The translations under genes and the position numbers were made by a program. Shown here piece by piece: positions 22,981 to 34,329 of a stretch of 64,000 nucleotides of DNA (positions are counted from its first letter, which is position 1; each line of letters begins with the position of its first letter). The stretch comes from Adiantum capillus-veneris (taxonomy: Eukaryota > Streptophyta > Polypodiopsida > Polypodiales > Pteridaceae), in NCBI GenBank assembly GCA_014529385.2, contig CM043950.1, positions 74,223,935 through 74,287,934 on the forward strand, given 5' to 3'. Under the pieces are notes generated by a model that worked only from the letters and a program-made list of their open reading frames with translations, made no database searches and was not told the origin of the DNA.

Positions 22981-25900
22981 CAATTCGATGCGGCGTTTGG
23001 AGATGAGGGCTTCACGGAGTCCTCTAAGCTACGCCATGTAGCTATGCACTTTCAAAAGTCCGCCAGACAATGGTGGTCTAGCCTACGAGCCAACGGTGAA
23101 GCTCCACGAACATGGAAGGCTTTAAGAGCTTCCATTATGAAGCAGTTTTTGGCCACCGATGCCAAAGACAAAGTACTCACCGAATGGCGAAGCTTAAAGC
23201 TCTCTCCCAATGAATCCATCCACAAATATGTAGACAAGTTTTGGGACCTACAACTCAAAGCCACTGTCTTCAAAAAGTTGGATTTTGGAGAGCAAAAGCA
23301 ACAATTTTGTGCGGGCTTAACCGAAGAAATGGCGGAGTATGTCAACTCCCAAAGGCCACGTACCATATCGGCGGTAATACACCATACTATGGTGGCCTCG
23401 CGAATCAATTTCCAAACGGGGGGTAAAAGAAATAATAAGCCCCTGGAAAACAAGGGTTCCAATGAGCCTAAGGGGAAGGACAACGTCCAAAAGTCTCCTC
23501 AGGGCAATCCCAACAAAGCTAAAGAGAAGGGAGTTTACAAAGGAAAGAATAAACTCTCTCCTGAAGAGCTTGAGCGTTATCGTAAAGATAACCTGTGTTT
23601 CAAGTGCGGCGAACAAGGGCATGCGTACCGCGCTTGTCCCCAAAAGAACAACCGCCAAGATCCTCCTAGAGCTTCTTTGGTTGAAATCCAAGAGGAGGAG
23701 ATTCATCAAACTCACCACAAAGGATCTCCTCTATGCCATGCTTGGGGAAAGGTAAGAGAACATGATGTTTTTATTCTCTTTGACCCTGGTTCTACTCACA
23801 ATTTCATATCTATGGAGTTAGCCACCAAGCTAGGCATACAATCCTACGAGATGGGAGATATCCTACCCGCAGACAGTGCCTTCAAGGGGCAAGAAGCTTC
23901 AGTCACTCCCTTAATCGGGAAATTGAGGCTTCATGTTCAAGGCTATGTGGACAAAGAGGATTTCTTTATCTCTCCTCTCAAGCATGAGGATGTAATCCTA
24001 GGGGCACCATGGTTTGACCGCCTGGCTGCCCATGTTAAATTTCCTGAAAGGAGAATCTCCTTTAAGTTCAGGGAAAAGGACATGTATATAGATGCTAGGG
24101 AGATGGGTAACACCATTCCCATTGTACATACACCAGCTTTCAACAAGTCAATAAAGAGCTCTATTTCCGTGTACATGATTTTTGTTAAAGATTCTCAAAA
24201 TGAACCTAATGCTTTAGCAAAAGAAAATAAAAGCAACCAAAAGGAATTAGAGTTATCCAATTTTCTCAAGGGGTTTCAAGATGTCTTTATTGACGACATC
24301 CCTTGTGAGCTACCTCCTAAACGAGGTAATGACGAACATGCAATTGAACTTCTTCCAGGAAGTTCACCGCCTAACAAACCTCCTTATAGAGTTTCTCAAG
24401 CTCAACAAGAGGAGATTATGCGGCAAGTGCATGAGTTAGTTGAGAAGGGCATGGTTAGGCCTAGCTCATCTCCATTTTGCTCACCTGTGCTATTAGTGCA
24501 AAAGAAAGACGGCACATATCGTATGTGTGTCGACTATAGAGCACTAAATAGGATCACTATCAAGAATAGGTTTCCCATTCCACGGGTAGAAGACCTATTT
24601 GATAAGCTACAAGGATCGACCTACTTCAGTAGGATTGACCTAAAAAGTGGCTATCATCAAATAAGGATAGTTGATCAAGACATTGTAAAGACCGCATTTC
24701 GTACTACATTTGGTCTTTACGAATACATTGTCATGCCTTTTGGCTTGACTAATGCACCAGCCACATTTAACCGCTTGATGGAGAAGCTGTTCAGACCTCA
24801 TCGAACCTTCACTGGAGTGTTCTTTGATGATATTATCATCTACTCTAATTCATTAGAGGAACACAAGCAACACCTCCAGGTAATATTTCAAGTTTTAAGA
24901 GAGAATAAACTTTATGTTAATCGAAAGAAAAGTGAATTTTTCTTGCAAGAGATTCAATATTTAGGTCACATTATCTCTCAAGATGGAATCCAAATGGATC
25001 CATCCAAGTTAGAGGTAATAAAAGGATGGCCTAAACCAAGGAATCTTCATGAATTAAGAAGCTTTATAGGTATGTGTGCATACTATAGACGCTTCATAGA
25101 AAAGTTCTCACAAATTGCGGGACCATTACATGACCTAACAAAGAAAAATGTTAGGTATACGTGGTCTGCTAAGGAGAACAATGCTTTCGAAAAGCTTAAA
25201 GAAAAGCTTATCTCTCAACCTGTGCTTACACTACCGGATCTCTCAAAACCATTTGAGGTCCAATGTGATGCTTGTGGTGATTGCCTTGGGGCTGTTTTGC
25301 TCCAAGAAGGGCACGCCATAGGCTATGAGAGTCGAAGGCTCGACCCTGTTGAGCAAGCTCTAGGCATATACGAAAAAGAACTCCTTGCAGTTCTACATGC
25401 CTTAGACTCATGGAAGCACTATTTATTGGGGACTCCTTTCATTCTGCGAACGGATCACCAAAGTCTTAAGTACTTCATGACGCAGACCAAGCTCTCCGAC
25501 AAACAAATGAGGTGGGCAAATTTCCTTTCGCAATTTCATTTTCATATTGCTCACATTGCTGGCAAGCATAATCAAGTAGCCGATGCACTCTCAAGACGAC
25601 CGAGAGTGAATGCGGTTTCCATAGCAACTCACAATGATCTATCTTCAATGATAGATGAGTATGCTATTGATCCCGATTTTAGAGATGTGATTTCAGCCCT
25701 TGCATTAGGGAAGAAAGAAGAACCATTTACTTTACAAGATGGTTATCTTCTCTATGGCAATAGACTATGCGTTACTAACTCACTACGTGAGAAAGTAATG
25801 TATGAATCTCATGCTCCCCCATATGCGGGGCATAGAGGGATTCAGTCTACCCTAAAGGGAATTGAAACATATTTCTATTGGCCTACCATGAAAGTGAACA

Positions 25901-27099
25901 TACATGAGTATGTTTCCAAATGTGTGGTATGTCAAAAGACAAAATTTGATAGAGGGAAGCAACTTGGATTGCTTCAACCCTTGCCAATCCCTAATTCACC
26001 GTGGGAGAGCATATCCATGGATTTTATCTTTGGATTACCTAAGTCTATCCATGGGAATACGGGAATATGGACGATAGTAGACAGGTTCAGTAAACAAGCT
26101 CATTTTATACCTGTCAAAAAGACTATCAAAGCCCATCAAATGGCAACCCTCTTCATTTCACAAATTTTCAAGTACCATGGCTTGCCAATGTCCATAGTGT
26201 CGGATAGAGATCCTAGAATGACCAGTAATTTCTGGAAGGGTCTCTTTGAGAATTTAGGAACAAGGCTAAACTTCTCTTCGGCCTATCATCCACAAACTGA
26301 TGGCCAAAGTGAAATAGCTAACCTAACTATTCTCGATCTACTAAAAGCCTATGTAACGGAAGTAGATCAAAGATCCCAATGGGAGAAGTACTTACCTTTA
26401 GTAGAGTATGCTTACAATAACACTGTACATACTTCTACAGGAAAAGCACCTTTCGAGGTAATTGAGGGAAGATCAAAAAGTCCCTTGCTACTTAAGGTAC
26501 ATGGGAAAATCTTCGCTGCAAATGAGTATAGCCGAGACCTACAAGAATCTTTCCAAAAGATTAAGAATGCTATCTCTATCTCACAGCAAAGGCAAAAGGC
26601 TGCTGCTGACAAGCACAGAAGAGCCCAAGCCTTTAAAGAAAACGATTGGGTCTTGTTAAATTTTCCCAAGGCTCGATTAAGGCACACGACGGGCAAGAAT
26701 CCTACGGGCCACCAAAAGTACTATGCTAAACTAGCAAAAAGGTACTATGGTCCCTTCCAGATTCTTAGGCCAATCAATGAGATGGCCTATCAACTTAAGT
26801 TGCCCAATCATTGGCTCATACACAATGCTTTTCATGTGAGCCTCTTGAAGCCTTACAAAGGAGAGCCACCTCAAGAACCAACTATTGAAGACCCACCGGA
26901 GATCGAGGACCACGAGGAGGTGCTGCAGCCCGAGTCCATTCTCCGACATGAAGACAAGGTATTAAGAGGCGGTAAGACTATCCGACGATATCTTATTAAG
27001 TTTAAGAATTATCCTTTTGAAGATGCTAGATGGATGCAAGGCATACAATTAAAGGATAACCTAAACCTTGTCAATGCTTACAATGTTTCCCAAGAGTAA
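22981..27099 (+). CDS. chromovirus Gag-Pol polyprotein
   Basis: Open from the TAG at 22978; the first ATG is 23044, giving 1351 residues (numbered from there). In order: rest of Gag (SARQWWSSL, QFLATDAKDKVLTEWRSL), zinc knuckle CFKCGEQGHAYRAC (about 186), protease FDPGSTHNFI (about 247), RT with LDLKSGYHQI-type sequence, FGLTNAPATF and the catalytic FFDDIIIYS (about 600), RNase H (CDACGDCLGAVLLQ, TDHQSLKYF, ADALSRR), integrase with an HHCC finger (HRGIQSTLKGIETYFYWP...CVVCQ) and D-D-E core (SMDFIFGL, VSDRDPRM, GQSEIAN), then a chromodomain at the end (PESILRHEDKVLRGG, YLIKFKNYPFEDARW). All catalytic residues are present. The chromodomain targets integration to marked chromatin in this group. 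Confidence 0.95.
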   Translation, partial: QFDAAFGDEGFTESSKLRHVAMHFQKSARQWWSSLRANGEAPRTWKALRASIMKQFLATDAKDKVLTEWRSLKLSPNESIHKYVDKFWDLQLKATVFKKLDFGEQKQQFCAGLTEEMAEYVNSQRPRTISAVIHHTMVASRINFQTGGKRNNKPLENKGSNEPKGKDNVQKSPQGNPNKAKEKGVYKGKNKLSPEELERYRKDNLCFKCGEQGHAYRACPQKNNRQDPPRASLVEIQEEEIHQTHHKGSPLCHAWGKVREHDVFILFDPGSTHNFISMELATKLGIQSYEMGDILPADSAFKGQEASVTPLIGKLRLHVQGYVDKEDFFISPLKHEDVILGAPWFDRLAAHVKFPERRISFKFREKDMYIDAREMGNTIPIVHTPAFNKSIKSSISVYMIFVKDSQNEPNALAKENKSNQKELELSNFLKGFQDVFIDDIPCELPPKRGNDEHAIELLPGSSPPNKPPYRVSQAQQEEIMRQVHELVEKGMVRPSSSPFCSPVLLVQKKDGTYRMCVDYRALNRITIKNRFPIPRVEDLFDKLQGSTYFSRIDLKSGYHQIRIVDQDIVKTAFRTTFGLYEYIVMPFGLTNAPATFNRLMEKLFRPHRTFTGVFFDDIIIYSNSLEEHKQHLQVIFQVLRENKLYVNRKKSEFFLQEIQYLGHIISQDGIQMDPSKLEVIKGWPKPRNLHELRSFIGMCAYYRRFIEKFSQIAGPLHDLTKKNVRYTWSAKENNAFEKLKEKLISQPVLTLPDLSKPFEVQCDACGDCLGAVLLQEGHAIGYESRRLDPVEQALGIYEKELLAVLHALDSWKHYLLGTPFILRTDHQSLKYFMTQTKLSDKQMRWANFLSQFHFHIAHIAGKHNQVADALSRRPRVNAVSIATHNDLSSMIDEYAIDPDFRDVISALALGKKEEPFTLQDGYLLYGNRLCVTNSLREKVMYESHAPPYAGHRGIQSTLKGIETYFYWPTMKVNIHEYVSKCVVCQKTKFDRGKQLGLLQPLPIPNSPWESISMDFIFGLPKSIHGNTGIWTIVDRFSKQAHFIPVKKTIKAHQMATLFISQIFKYHGLPMSIVSDRDPRMTSNFWKGLFENLGTRLNFSSAYHPQTDGQSEIANLTILDLLKAYVTEVDQRSQWEKYLPLVEYAYNNTVHTSTGKAPFEVIEGRSKSPLLLKVHGKIFAANEYSRDLQESFQKIKNAISISQQRQKAAADKHRRAQAFKENDWVLLNFPKARLRHTTGKNPTGHQKYYAKLAKRYYGPFQILRPINEMAYQLKLPNHWLIHNAFHVSLLKPYKGEPPQEPTIEDPPEIEDHEEVLQPESILRHEDKVLRGGKTIRRYLIKFKNYPFEDARWMQGIQLKDNLNLVNAYNVSQE

Positions 27100-27443
27100 G
27101 CAAATGTACAAAATGATAAAAATGAACAAAATTTTTTTGTCTTATAAGACTCTCTTTTTCTTTATTTGTGCACAAAAATGAAGTAGTATGCATACTTAGA
27201 TCAAGTTTGCGGAGACGACGTCTCCCGAACACCAAGTAGAGCTTGTCACTCTACTATGGAAGACTGATAGGACTAATGTGCAGACATGCTTGCGGCAGCC
27301 TCAGGCTCTCAAGCACCAAATGGACTAGTCATCCATTATGGAATGATGTCGTAGGGTAACATAGGGATCCTCTACCCGCTAAGAAAAGGACTCATGCATA
27401 TGCTTTATCTTCTCTACACCATAGTCGAGGACGACTATGATTT
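27100..27443 (+). other. chromovirus 3' untranslated region
   Basis: Between the Pol stop and the polypurine tract; contains GAGGACGACTATGATTTCAAG, similar in style to gypsy 3' ends. No gene seen. Confidence 0.6.
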
Positions 27444-27457
27444 CAAGAGAGAGGTAA
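27444..27457 (+). other. chromovirus polypurine tract
   Basis: CAAGAGAGAGGTAA directly before the 3' LTR; primes plus-strand DNA synthesis in LTR elements. Confidence 0.75.
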
Positions 27458-29049
27458 TGTCATAATAATCAATATCTAATTCTCCTAAATGATTTTCTCA
27501 TATTAAACTGATCATTTAATGTGGGGAAGTGCCAAGGGAGAAAAAGCTAGAATATTGGTTAAGTTAGCAGACCGGCCACAGTAGGGATCCAAAGGAGGGA
27601 AAATAGGGATCCAAAGGGGGGGCCATCTGCAAAAGAGCCATGTGAAACAATGGGCTAAAAAGACCCTAAGGTTCAGCCCATTAAGACTTCCAAAATGCTA
27701 AGGTTCCAAAATTCAAAGGTTGTGTCCAAAGGTCAACCTTAGGGAAAATTGGATGCTTAGTGTGTGCCCAAAAAGTCTTTCTACATCCCTACATGGGAGG
27801 GGGCGAGCCCCAAAGCTAGGGGATGAGAGTGAAAGCCACACACACACACACACAGGCTCCCTTTACACAAAGGGAATGAGGGACACATGTCAGCTCCCTA
27901 GGCCAGATGCCCACAAGGTGTGCCCAATTCCTATTGGAAGACCCTTGAAGTGGACCAATGAGAATTAGGCTAGAGTAAATCTAGTTTAATTAATTTAAAA
28001 ACATTTAATAAAAGAAACCAATAAGAATTAAGTGTCCTAGAAGACTATTGGGCAGTCTCCCAAGGGGTCCAATGAGCATTCAGGAGCCCCATGGCTTGCC
28101 TGATTCCTATTGGCCAGGAGGCAAAGGGGTCCAATGAGAGTTTAGTTTAATTATTTAATTATCTAAAGCTCTCACAAAAGGGGAAAGGGGGACACATGTC
28201 AGAAGGCTATCACTTATGCTGCTTAATCCCTATTGGCTTGACCTGGGGAGGTCCAATGAGGCAAAAGCCAGACTAACTTAGCAGCTAGGGCTCGCCCAAG
28301 AGAGAGGGGGGGCTGATTTTTGCTTGGCATTGACACACACACTCTCACACTTGACCATGTGTAAAGGGAAAATACTCTATCTCCTCCCAAGCTTTAATGG
28401 AGAGCTCATCACCTACTCCAAGCTTGTGAGATAGAAGCCTACATCAACACTCTCTTGGCATGTGGATGCAAATCCAACCAAGAGCCAAGCTTCAATGCAT
28501 GCTCATCTTCTCTACCAAGCTAATTACTAAGCTAAGCTATGCTAATATGAGTGATTATGTGAGGATATGTACTTCTTTCTCGTAAGATACTTCTTTTTCC
28601 TCTCAATCTACTCTCATACCCTGCTAGCTCTCACCATCTTCGAAGGTGTGTGAGGTCTTGGGTCTGAGAACGGGGATAATTCAAGTTGTGTTTGATTAAG
28701 TGTTTTGCTTGGTGTATGAAGCTTCCATCTTCATTGCACTAGCTAGTCTTGAAGGAACACAAAGAATTGTATTGTACAATGTCTCTCTTGATGGGAGAAA
28801 CCATAATACAAAGCCTTTTGGAGGGGGGACCGGCTCCATGCAAATCCGGTCCTCAACTGTTGTCAATAGCTTAATTGCTCTCTCTTTTGAAAGTATTGTC
28901 GATGCTATCTAACTAGGTGTTATGCTTTTTGTTGCTCTCTCCACCCAAGCACTCTTGTAATTCTCATTAAGAATCAACTCTAATGAAATGCCCACTATGT
29001 TCATGCTAAATTCCGCTACACAAAAGATTTTAGGCCATTAAATGTTACA
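27458..29049 (+). repeat. chromovirus 3' LTR
   Basis: 1592 bp, same length as the 5' LTR, with eight substitutions seen and no indels. Ends TGTTACA before the ATGCC duplication. Confidence 0.97.
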
Positions 29050-30196
29050 ATGCCATTGCATGCAAAACCATACAAAAGCGGCGTATTGCCAAGGGTAGAC
29101 AGCTACAAAAAGAAAAATCCGAGATTGAGAAGCACCTGGCTAGCTATCTTAAACGCTTAACAAAAATAAATGAGTATTTCAGTTATGTTCATCCCTCGGG
29201 GGAAGTTATTTTTACTGAGTGGTATGCACTACCAGACCCAATATCGTGCCATAGCCATTGCCAGACGAGGGACGCGCTTTGGTTGTTGATTTAAATGGCC
29301 TGCTTGTTCAAGTTGTAGATCCAATGCACGGTGACATTCCCCCTAAACGTGCATGGGAAATGATAAAGTACAATGTACAAGATAGGAGGTTGGTATTTTG
29401 TCGCAAAGATAGCCACAAATTTTGGATTGGTGCCTCCGTTTTTTCCATGTGTATATATGGAGCACCAGCATGGCACTTAAAGTGAATGCAATATTGGAAA
29501 CAATATTCAAAGAGCAGTGGGATAAGCTGAGAGGTGTTTTAACACAGGGTCATTGTAGTAGCCAGCCTTGCAAATAAATAATAAGCATGTATTCTTGAAG
29601 GATTTGAGATTGTTTTGGAAGAGCTGCAACTCTGGGCCTTAAAATAGTCTAATTATTGATGATAGTATGTACAAAGTGTGCCAGAACCCTGAAAGAAGTT
29701 GTCTTGTTACTCCCAAGATAGAGGACCAGACCAAAGAACAACGACAAAACTTCCTGATAAATACTTTGAGCAGTTGGCTGTTCCTATAGCTGCAATCAGA
29801 GGATCGTGAAGCGTATACAGCTGAAAATGCGTTTGATACTGCCGCAGATTTTTTTTCACATCAAGTGATCAAGAGGCAGGAATCAGAAATGCACCACCAC
29901 AACGTGGCCCAGCGTAATGAAGCCATGCGTAGGAGACAAAGGGAGACTGATGAAGAAGCTGAAAGACATAAGAGAGAGAGGCTACAGAGGGAAAAACTAG
30001 AGAAGCAACAGCACTAGAAAGAGAGTTGCAAGAACCAAAAGCTCAGCAAGAAGAAGAAAGAGAGCAAGACCTAAAAGCTCAGCAAGAAGAAGAAAGAGAG
30101 AAAGACCTCAAAGCTCAGCAGCAAACAAAGAAGCAAACTGACACTGCGCAAAAGCGAGTGTACAAGCGCGCTAAACCACAATCTTATCCAGAGTAG
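29050..30196 (+). pseudogene. FCP1/HAD-phosphatase-like gene remnant
   Basis: Coding resumes after the chromovirus as AIACKTIQKRRIAKGRQLQK and FSYVHPSGEVIFTEWYALPD. A frameshift near 29250 leads to the HAD motif I region ALVVDLNGLLVQVVDP (29276-29320), where the usual second Asp is Asn. Farther on, with more shifts, KDLRLFWKS precedes LIIDDSMYKVCQNP (about 29652-29690), the second HAD motif. The tail is a charged helix with an 11-residue repeat (EEEREQDLKAQQ) and ends at the TAG at 30194-30196. It resembles the minus-strand exons at 47865 and 53816. Frameshifts and the insertion show that this copy is dead. Confidence 0.7.
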
Positions 30197-30359
30197 GAGG
30201 CTCTATGCAGTTTCGTAACATTATGAGGGAAATTTGTAAATTGCCTTTCCTATGTTTGTAACTATTCCAACATTCACTTCAGATAGTAATGATCAGATCC
30301 TGTACTATTCTTGTTTTGAAGACAATACTATGTGTACTATTGGCGTCTTGTAAACATTG

Positions 30360-31745
30360 AATTTTTATACATGTTTGTTGGAAATCAGCAAAGATATGCT
30401 AATTAGCATAATGTTTATGCTAGCTAGAAGACTGTTTATGCTAACACAACCAAAACAGTATGCTAATTAGAATACATTCTAATTAGCATACTGTGCATTT
30501 TTATTGTTGCTAACTTCCACTCAGAGCATACCATAGTATGCTAATTAGCATATATATTATATAGGAAGCTGCCATATTTTCTCCTTGAAACCAACAATGG
30601 TATGTTAATTAGTATTCTGTCTATGCCAACTATCACAAACAATATGCTAATTAACATGCATGGTATGCTAATTAGCATTCCTTCAATTAGCATATTGTGT
30701 ATTTTTGCTTTTGCTAACTTCCACTCACAACATAGTATGCTAATTAGCATACAAAGTATATAGAAAGGTGCCATCCTTTCTTGAAACCAGCATAGAGTAT
30801 GCTAATTAGCATACATGATATGCTTATTGGCATACATGGTATACAAAGAGCTATTATCTCTTCTCCTTGAAACCAAAGAACCTATGCTAATTAGCATACT
30901 GTTTATGACAATTAACTATGCTAATTAGCATACCCACAAAATGAGGATTGGCATAAACAGTATGCTAATTAGCATACATAGGATGGAGAGACGTGTCATC
31001 TCTTCTCCTTAAAATCAGCAAAGATATGCTTATTAGCATATTGTTTATGCCAACTGTCAAAAACAGTATGTTTATTAGCATACTATGTATGCTAACTAGC
31101 ATACCTTCAATTAGCATACTGTGTATTTTTGTTTGTGCTAACTTCCACTCATAGCATAGTATGCTAATTAGACCACACAATATACAGAAAGCTGTCATCC
31201 CTTCTCCTTAAAACCAGCAAAGGTATTCCAATTAGCATACTATTTCTACCAACTGGCATAAACAATGTGCTAATTAGAATACAGAGAGAACTGAAAGCTG
31301 CCATCTCTCCTTGAAACCAGCAAAGGTATGCTAATTAGCATACACAATATACAAAAAGTGGCCATCTCTTCTTCCTTAAACTAGCAAGGGTATGCCAACT
31401 AGCATAAAGAGTAATTAGCATACTGTTTATGCCAGTTGGCACAAACAGTATGCTAATTAGAATTCCACTCACAACATAGTATACTAATCAGCATACACAC
31501 TATACAGAAAGCTTCCATCTCTTCTCCTTGAAAACCAACAAAGTTATGCTAATTAGCAAACTATTTGTGCTAACTAGAATATATAAGTTTATGCTAATCA
31601 ACATATATAGTATGCTAATTAGCAAAGTATACAAGAATCTGCCATCTCTTCTCCTTTAAAACCAGCAAAAGGTATGCTAATTAGAACATTTTTTGTGCTA
31701 ACTAGCATTAACAGTATGCTAATTAGCATACCCACATAACACAAT
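30360..31745. repeat. palindrome block 2 (TATGCTAATTAGCATA family)
   Basis: Same palindrome family as block 1, here within a longer recurrent context (CTTCTCCTTGAAACCAGCAAAGG...) repeating every 150-220 bp. It lies 3' of the FCP1-like remnant. Confidence 0.9.
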
Positions 31746-32155
31746 TAGAACACAATGAGACAGGTTGTACAAATAATCTCTCTTAAACTGAGACCCCTCT
31801 GTGATAGACACCAAACCAATGTATACACAAAGCACACAAGAGACATAAGAGACAGAAGATACCCAAGTTTTTGATAAAACTGCATTATCTCCGAGCAAGA
31901 AGTATATTGAAGATGCAGTGATTACAACTTAAAAGCTAAAGGGCATGCTATTATAGATTGCTTCATAGGATTTTGGGTTGATTGTGTACACCTGTCGTCT
32001 CCTTGGGTATTTTGATACATCATATCAGATGTGAAAGTATGTGGACGATGGGCTGCTTATGGTCTAGCTTGAAGGTGTATGCATCCAATTGCTGATAATA
32101 CAAACCTTGCGCAACATATGAGCCTCTATACAATTGCATTGCCCCACTCATCGAG
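31746..32155. other. no gene seen
   Basis: AT-rich sequence between palindrome block 2 and the minus-strand pseudogene, perhaps the latter's 3' untranslated region. Confidence 0.4.
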
Positions 32156-32809
32156 TTACCCCTTCTCCACCTTCTCCTTTGCTGCAACAAACTTGACTAG
32201 GTAGAAATCCACATCCTCGACATTGGTCAAAGCATCTAGATTTATAGCAAATGTCTCGCCAACACATAGAGCTCTAATCAACACATCATGATGACCTTCA
32301 TATGTGAAGTCATCATAGGCGGCTTCTTCATCTTTCGAATCTGACACAGCCTCATCAGGTAATGGCAGTAGAGTATGATAACCCCAAGGATGCACATGAG
32401 CTTTATTGACGCAGCGATTCCATCTTCGGTGCATGCATTCGTCAAAGAAGCATGCCGATGCTCTTTTTGCAAGGGTAGTTGGATCCCCAGGGTTGTGGCC
32501 ACAGAAATCATGTAGAGAGCGAGTTTTGGCCATAGTGGCACAATTCCACATCACCTCCTTGTTCACTTCCCCCTCCTTAACCTCCTTGAACACATGGGCA
32601 CATTCCCTTTCTTTTGAAGGATAGTGTGAAGGTGCTCCCTGTGATGACAGGTTGGCTTGGCAATAAGCAACCACATCAGCTTCAAACCACAAAATAGCTC
32701 CATTAGATTTTAGTTGTTCATGTGTCAAGGTTCTTTTCACAACTACTCCTGCACCATCATGCTCTCCCTTGCCGTGCCCTGATCCAAAGAAGAATCGGCT
32801 CATCCATTA

Positions 32810-33256
32810 GAAAGAGGATGGGGTCTAGGAGGGCCTCTTTATTTCCCATGAGCTTATGGAGGTGATTAGCATTTTGAAGAATAGGTGTATGCCATGTGTG
32901 CAAGAATGGTGGGTGTGTAAGAGATGTGTAAGTGGGGTCAAAGGATGCACTTTTGTCCCAAAAAAGGAGGTGGGAAAATTTATTATTTTTGGCCCTCCAT
33001 AACTTCCACATATGATCTCCAATTTGAGCGGAGATCATAGATCTACAATCTATGCACGGAGCTCTTTCCATAGATATGCTACATGATATGGTTTTACCCA
33101 CTAATTCTATATTGGGGGAAAATTTTGAATTCAAATAAACTAGCCATTTTTCGTGTTTGAATTCAAAAGTTGTCTTTTGAGTACTTTATTAATACTAAAG
33201 GTTTGACTTCCTTAAACTGCCAAATAAATAGGACCTCCTAGACCCCATCCTCTTCC
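32810..33256. mobile_element. 447-bp TIR element (MITE-like)
   Basis: Terminal inverted repeats of about 35 bp (32810-32846 and 33220-33256; about 33 of 37 positions agree, core AGAGGATGGGGTCTAGGAGG) are flanked by TA on both sides (32808-32809, 33257-33258). Removing it and one TA rejoins the pseudogene in the same frame. There is no transposase inside; a long minus-strand open frame in it is not supported by any motif. TA duplications suggest a Tc1/mariner-type source. Confidence 0.75.
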
Positions 33257-34329
33257 TAATGCCCCATCTAGGTGAGTCCACCATATCTTGCAACGAAGTA
33301 AAAAGGCCTAGCTCCCTTGAACTGTGAGGCCGTACCATCAGAACACACCAAATGTTTCTTAGGAGTGACACCCTCTTATTGTAACCAGTCATGGTGTAGC
33401 ATGAAGCAGTGTTGCATGAACAGCGTGTCATGCACCTTATCATCTGATATGAAGAAGCGGATGGTTTTGACTACGTCCCTTGCCCTGCGGTAGTATGTTA
33501 TGTGTACAAAAATGGTTACTCGACTAGAGTGCCAATGCATTGACCGAATCTCATTTTGTTCCTTGAAGGCATAATTCTCTGCAAAATCAACAACTGACAC
33601 GACGACATCGTCCAGAAATTGAAGAAGGCAATCCTTGAATTGGTGTCCTTGCCATCGAGCCACATAGTTATGAGTGATAAAGAGTTCCAACTTGGTCTTC
33701 AAGAGTTGAAGAAACACCCAGCACTGCATTTCTTTGTGCAAATTTTTTTTTCTTTTGTTACTATTTCCATGCTTGTCTTGAGCTTGTACATATGCAAATA
33801 CTTTCACATTAATACTATTACGTGGCTTTGTTGTCTCCAAGCAGCATAATTCCAATGTATTCACTCCACATGTCAAACACTCTCCCATCAGGCATTCCCT
33901 TCTATGGAAAACTGCATCTGAGGGATTTGGACATAGAACATACTCCCACATATGTGTGACACCTTCAAACGTGTGATGTGAATCCAAGCAACCCTTGCTA
34001 ATGTTCTCACCTGGGGCACAGATATCGCATATAAAGCCACAACCTGCTCTATGCAGCCCAAAAGCATGAGAGCGCATGTGGTTCAGTGTGTCCTTCAAAA
34101 AAGACATTTGCACATGCTATTCGCAACAGCATGTGTATTTATCCTTCAGCCGCCTACAAAAGAATGGCTTCAACATCTCAAACATTCTCATTCCAATCTT
34201 GCAATCTAGATGTTTTTCCTTGAATCTACAAAAGAACTCAACCTTCAACATCCAAATGATGATCAGTATATTCAGATTGCTAACTAGGACATCCAGCAAT
34301 TTCATGAAAACAAATCATAGTGACAATCA

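Larger units (their letters stand above)
20141..29049 (+). mobile_element. Ty3/gypsy chromovirus, nearly intact and recent
   Basis: An 8909-bp element with two 1592-bp LTRs, a tRNA-iMet primer site, one Gag-Pol frame with a single stop, a polypurine tract and a 5-bp target duplication ATGCC (20136-20140 and 29050-29054). I count eight differences between the LTRs, about 0.5 percent, so the insertion is young. The Pol order is protease, RT, RNase H, integrase, chromodomain. Confidence 0.97.

Noticed and set aside
32757-33134. 125-residue minus-strand frame
   Set aside because: Mostly inside the TIR element and overlapping its junction; no motif.
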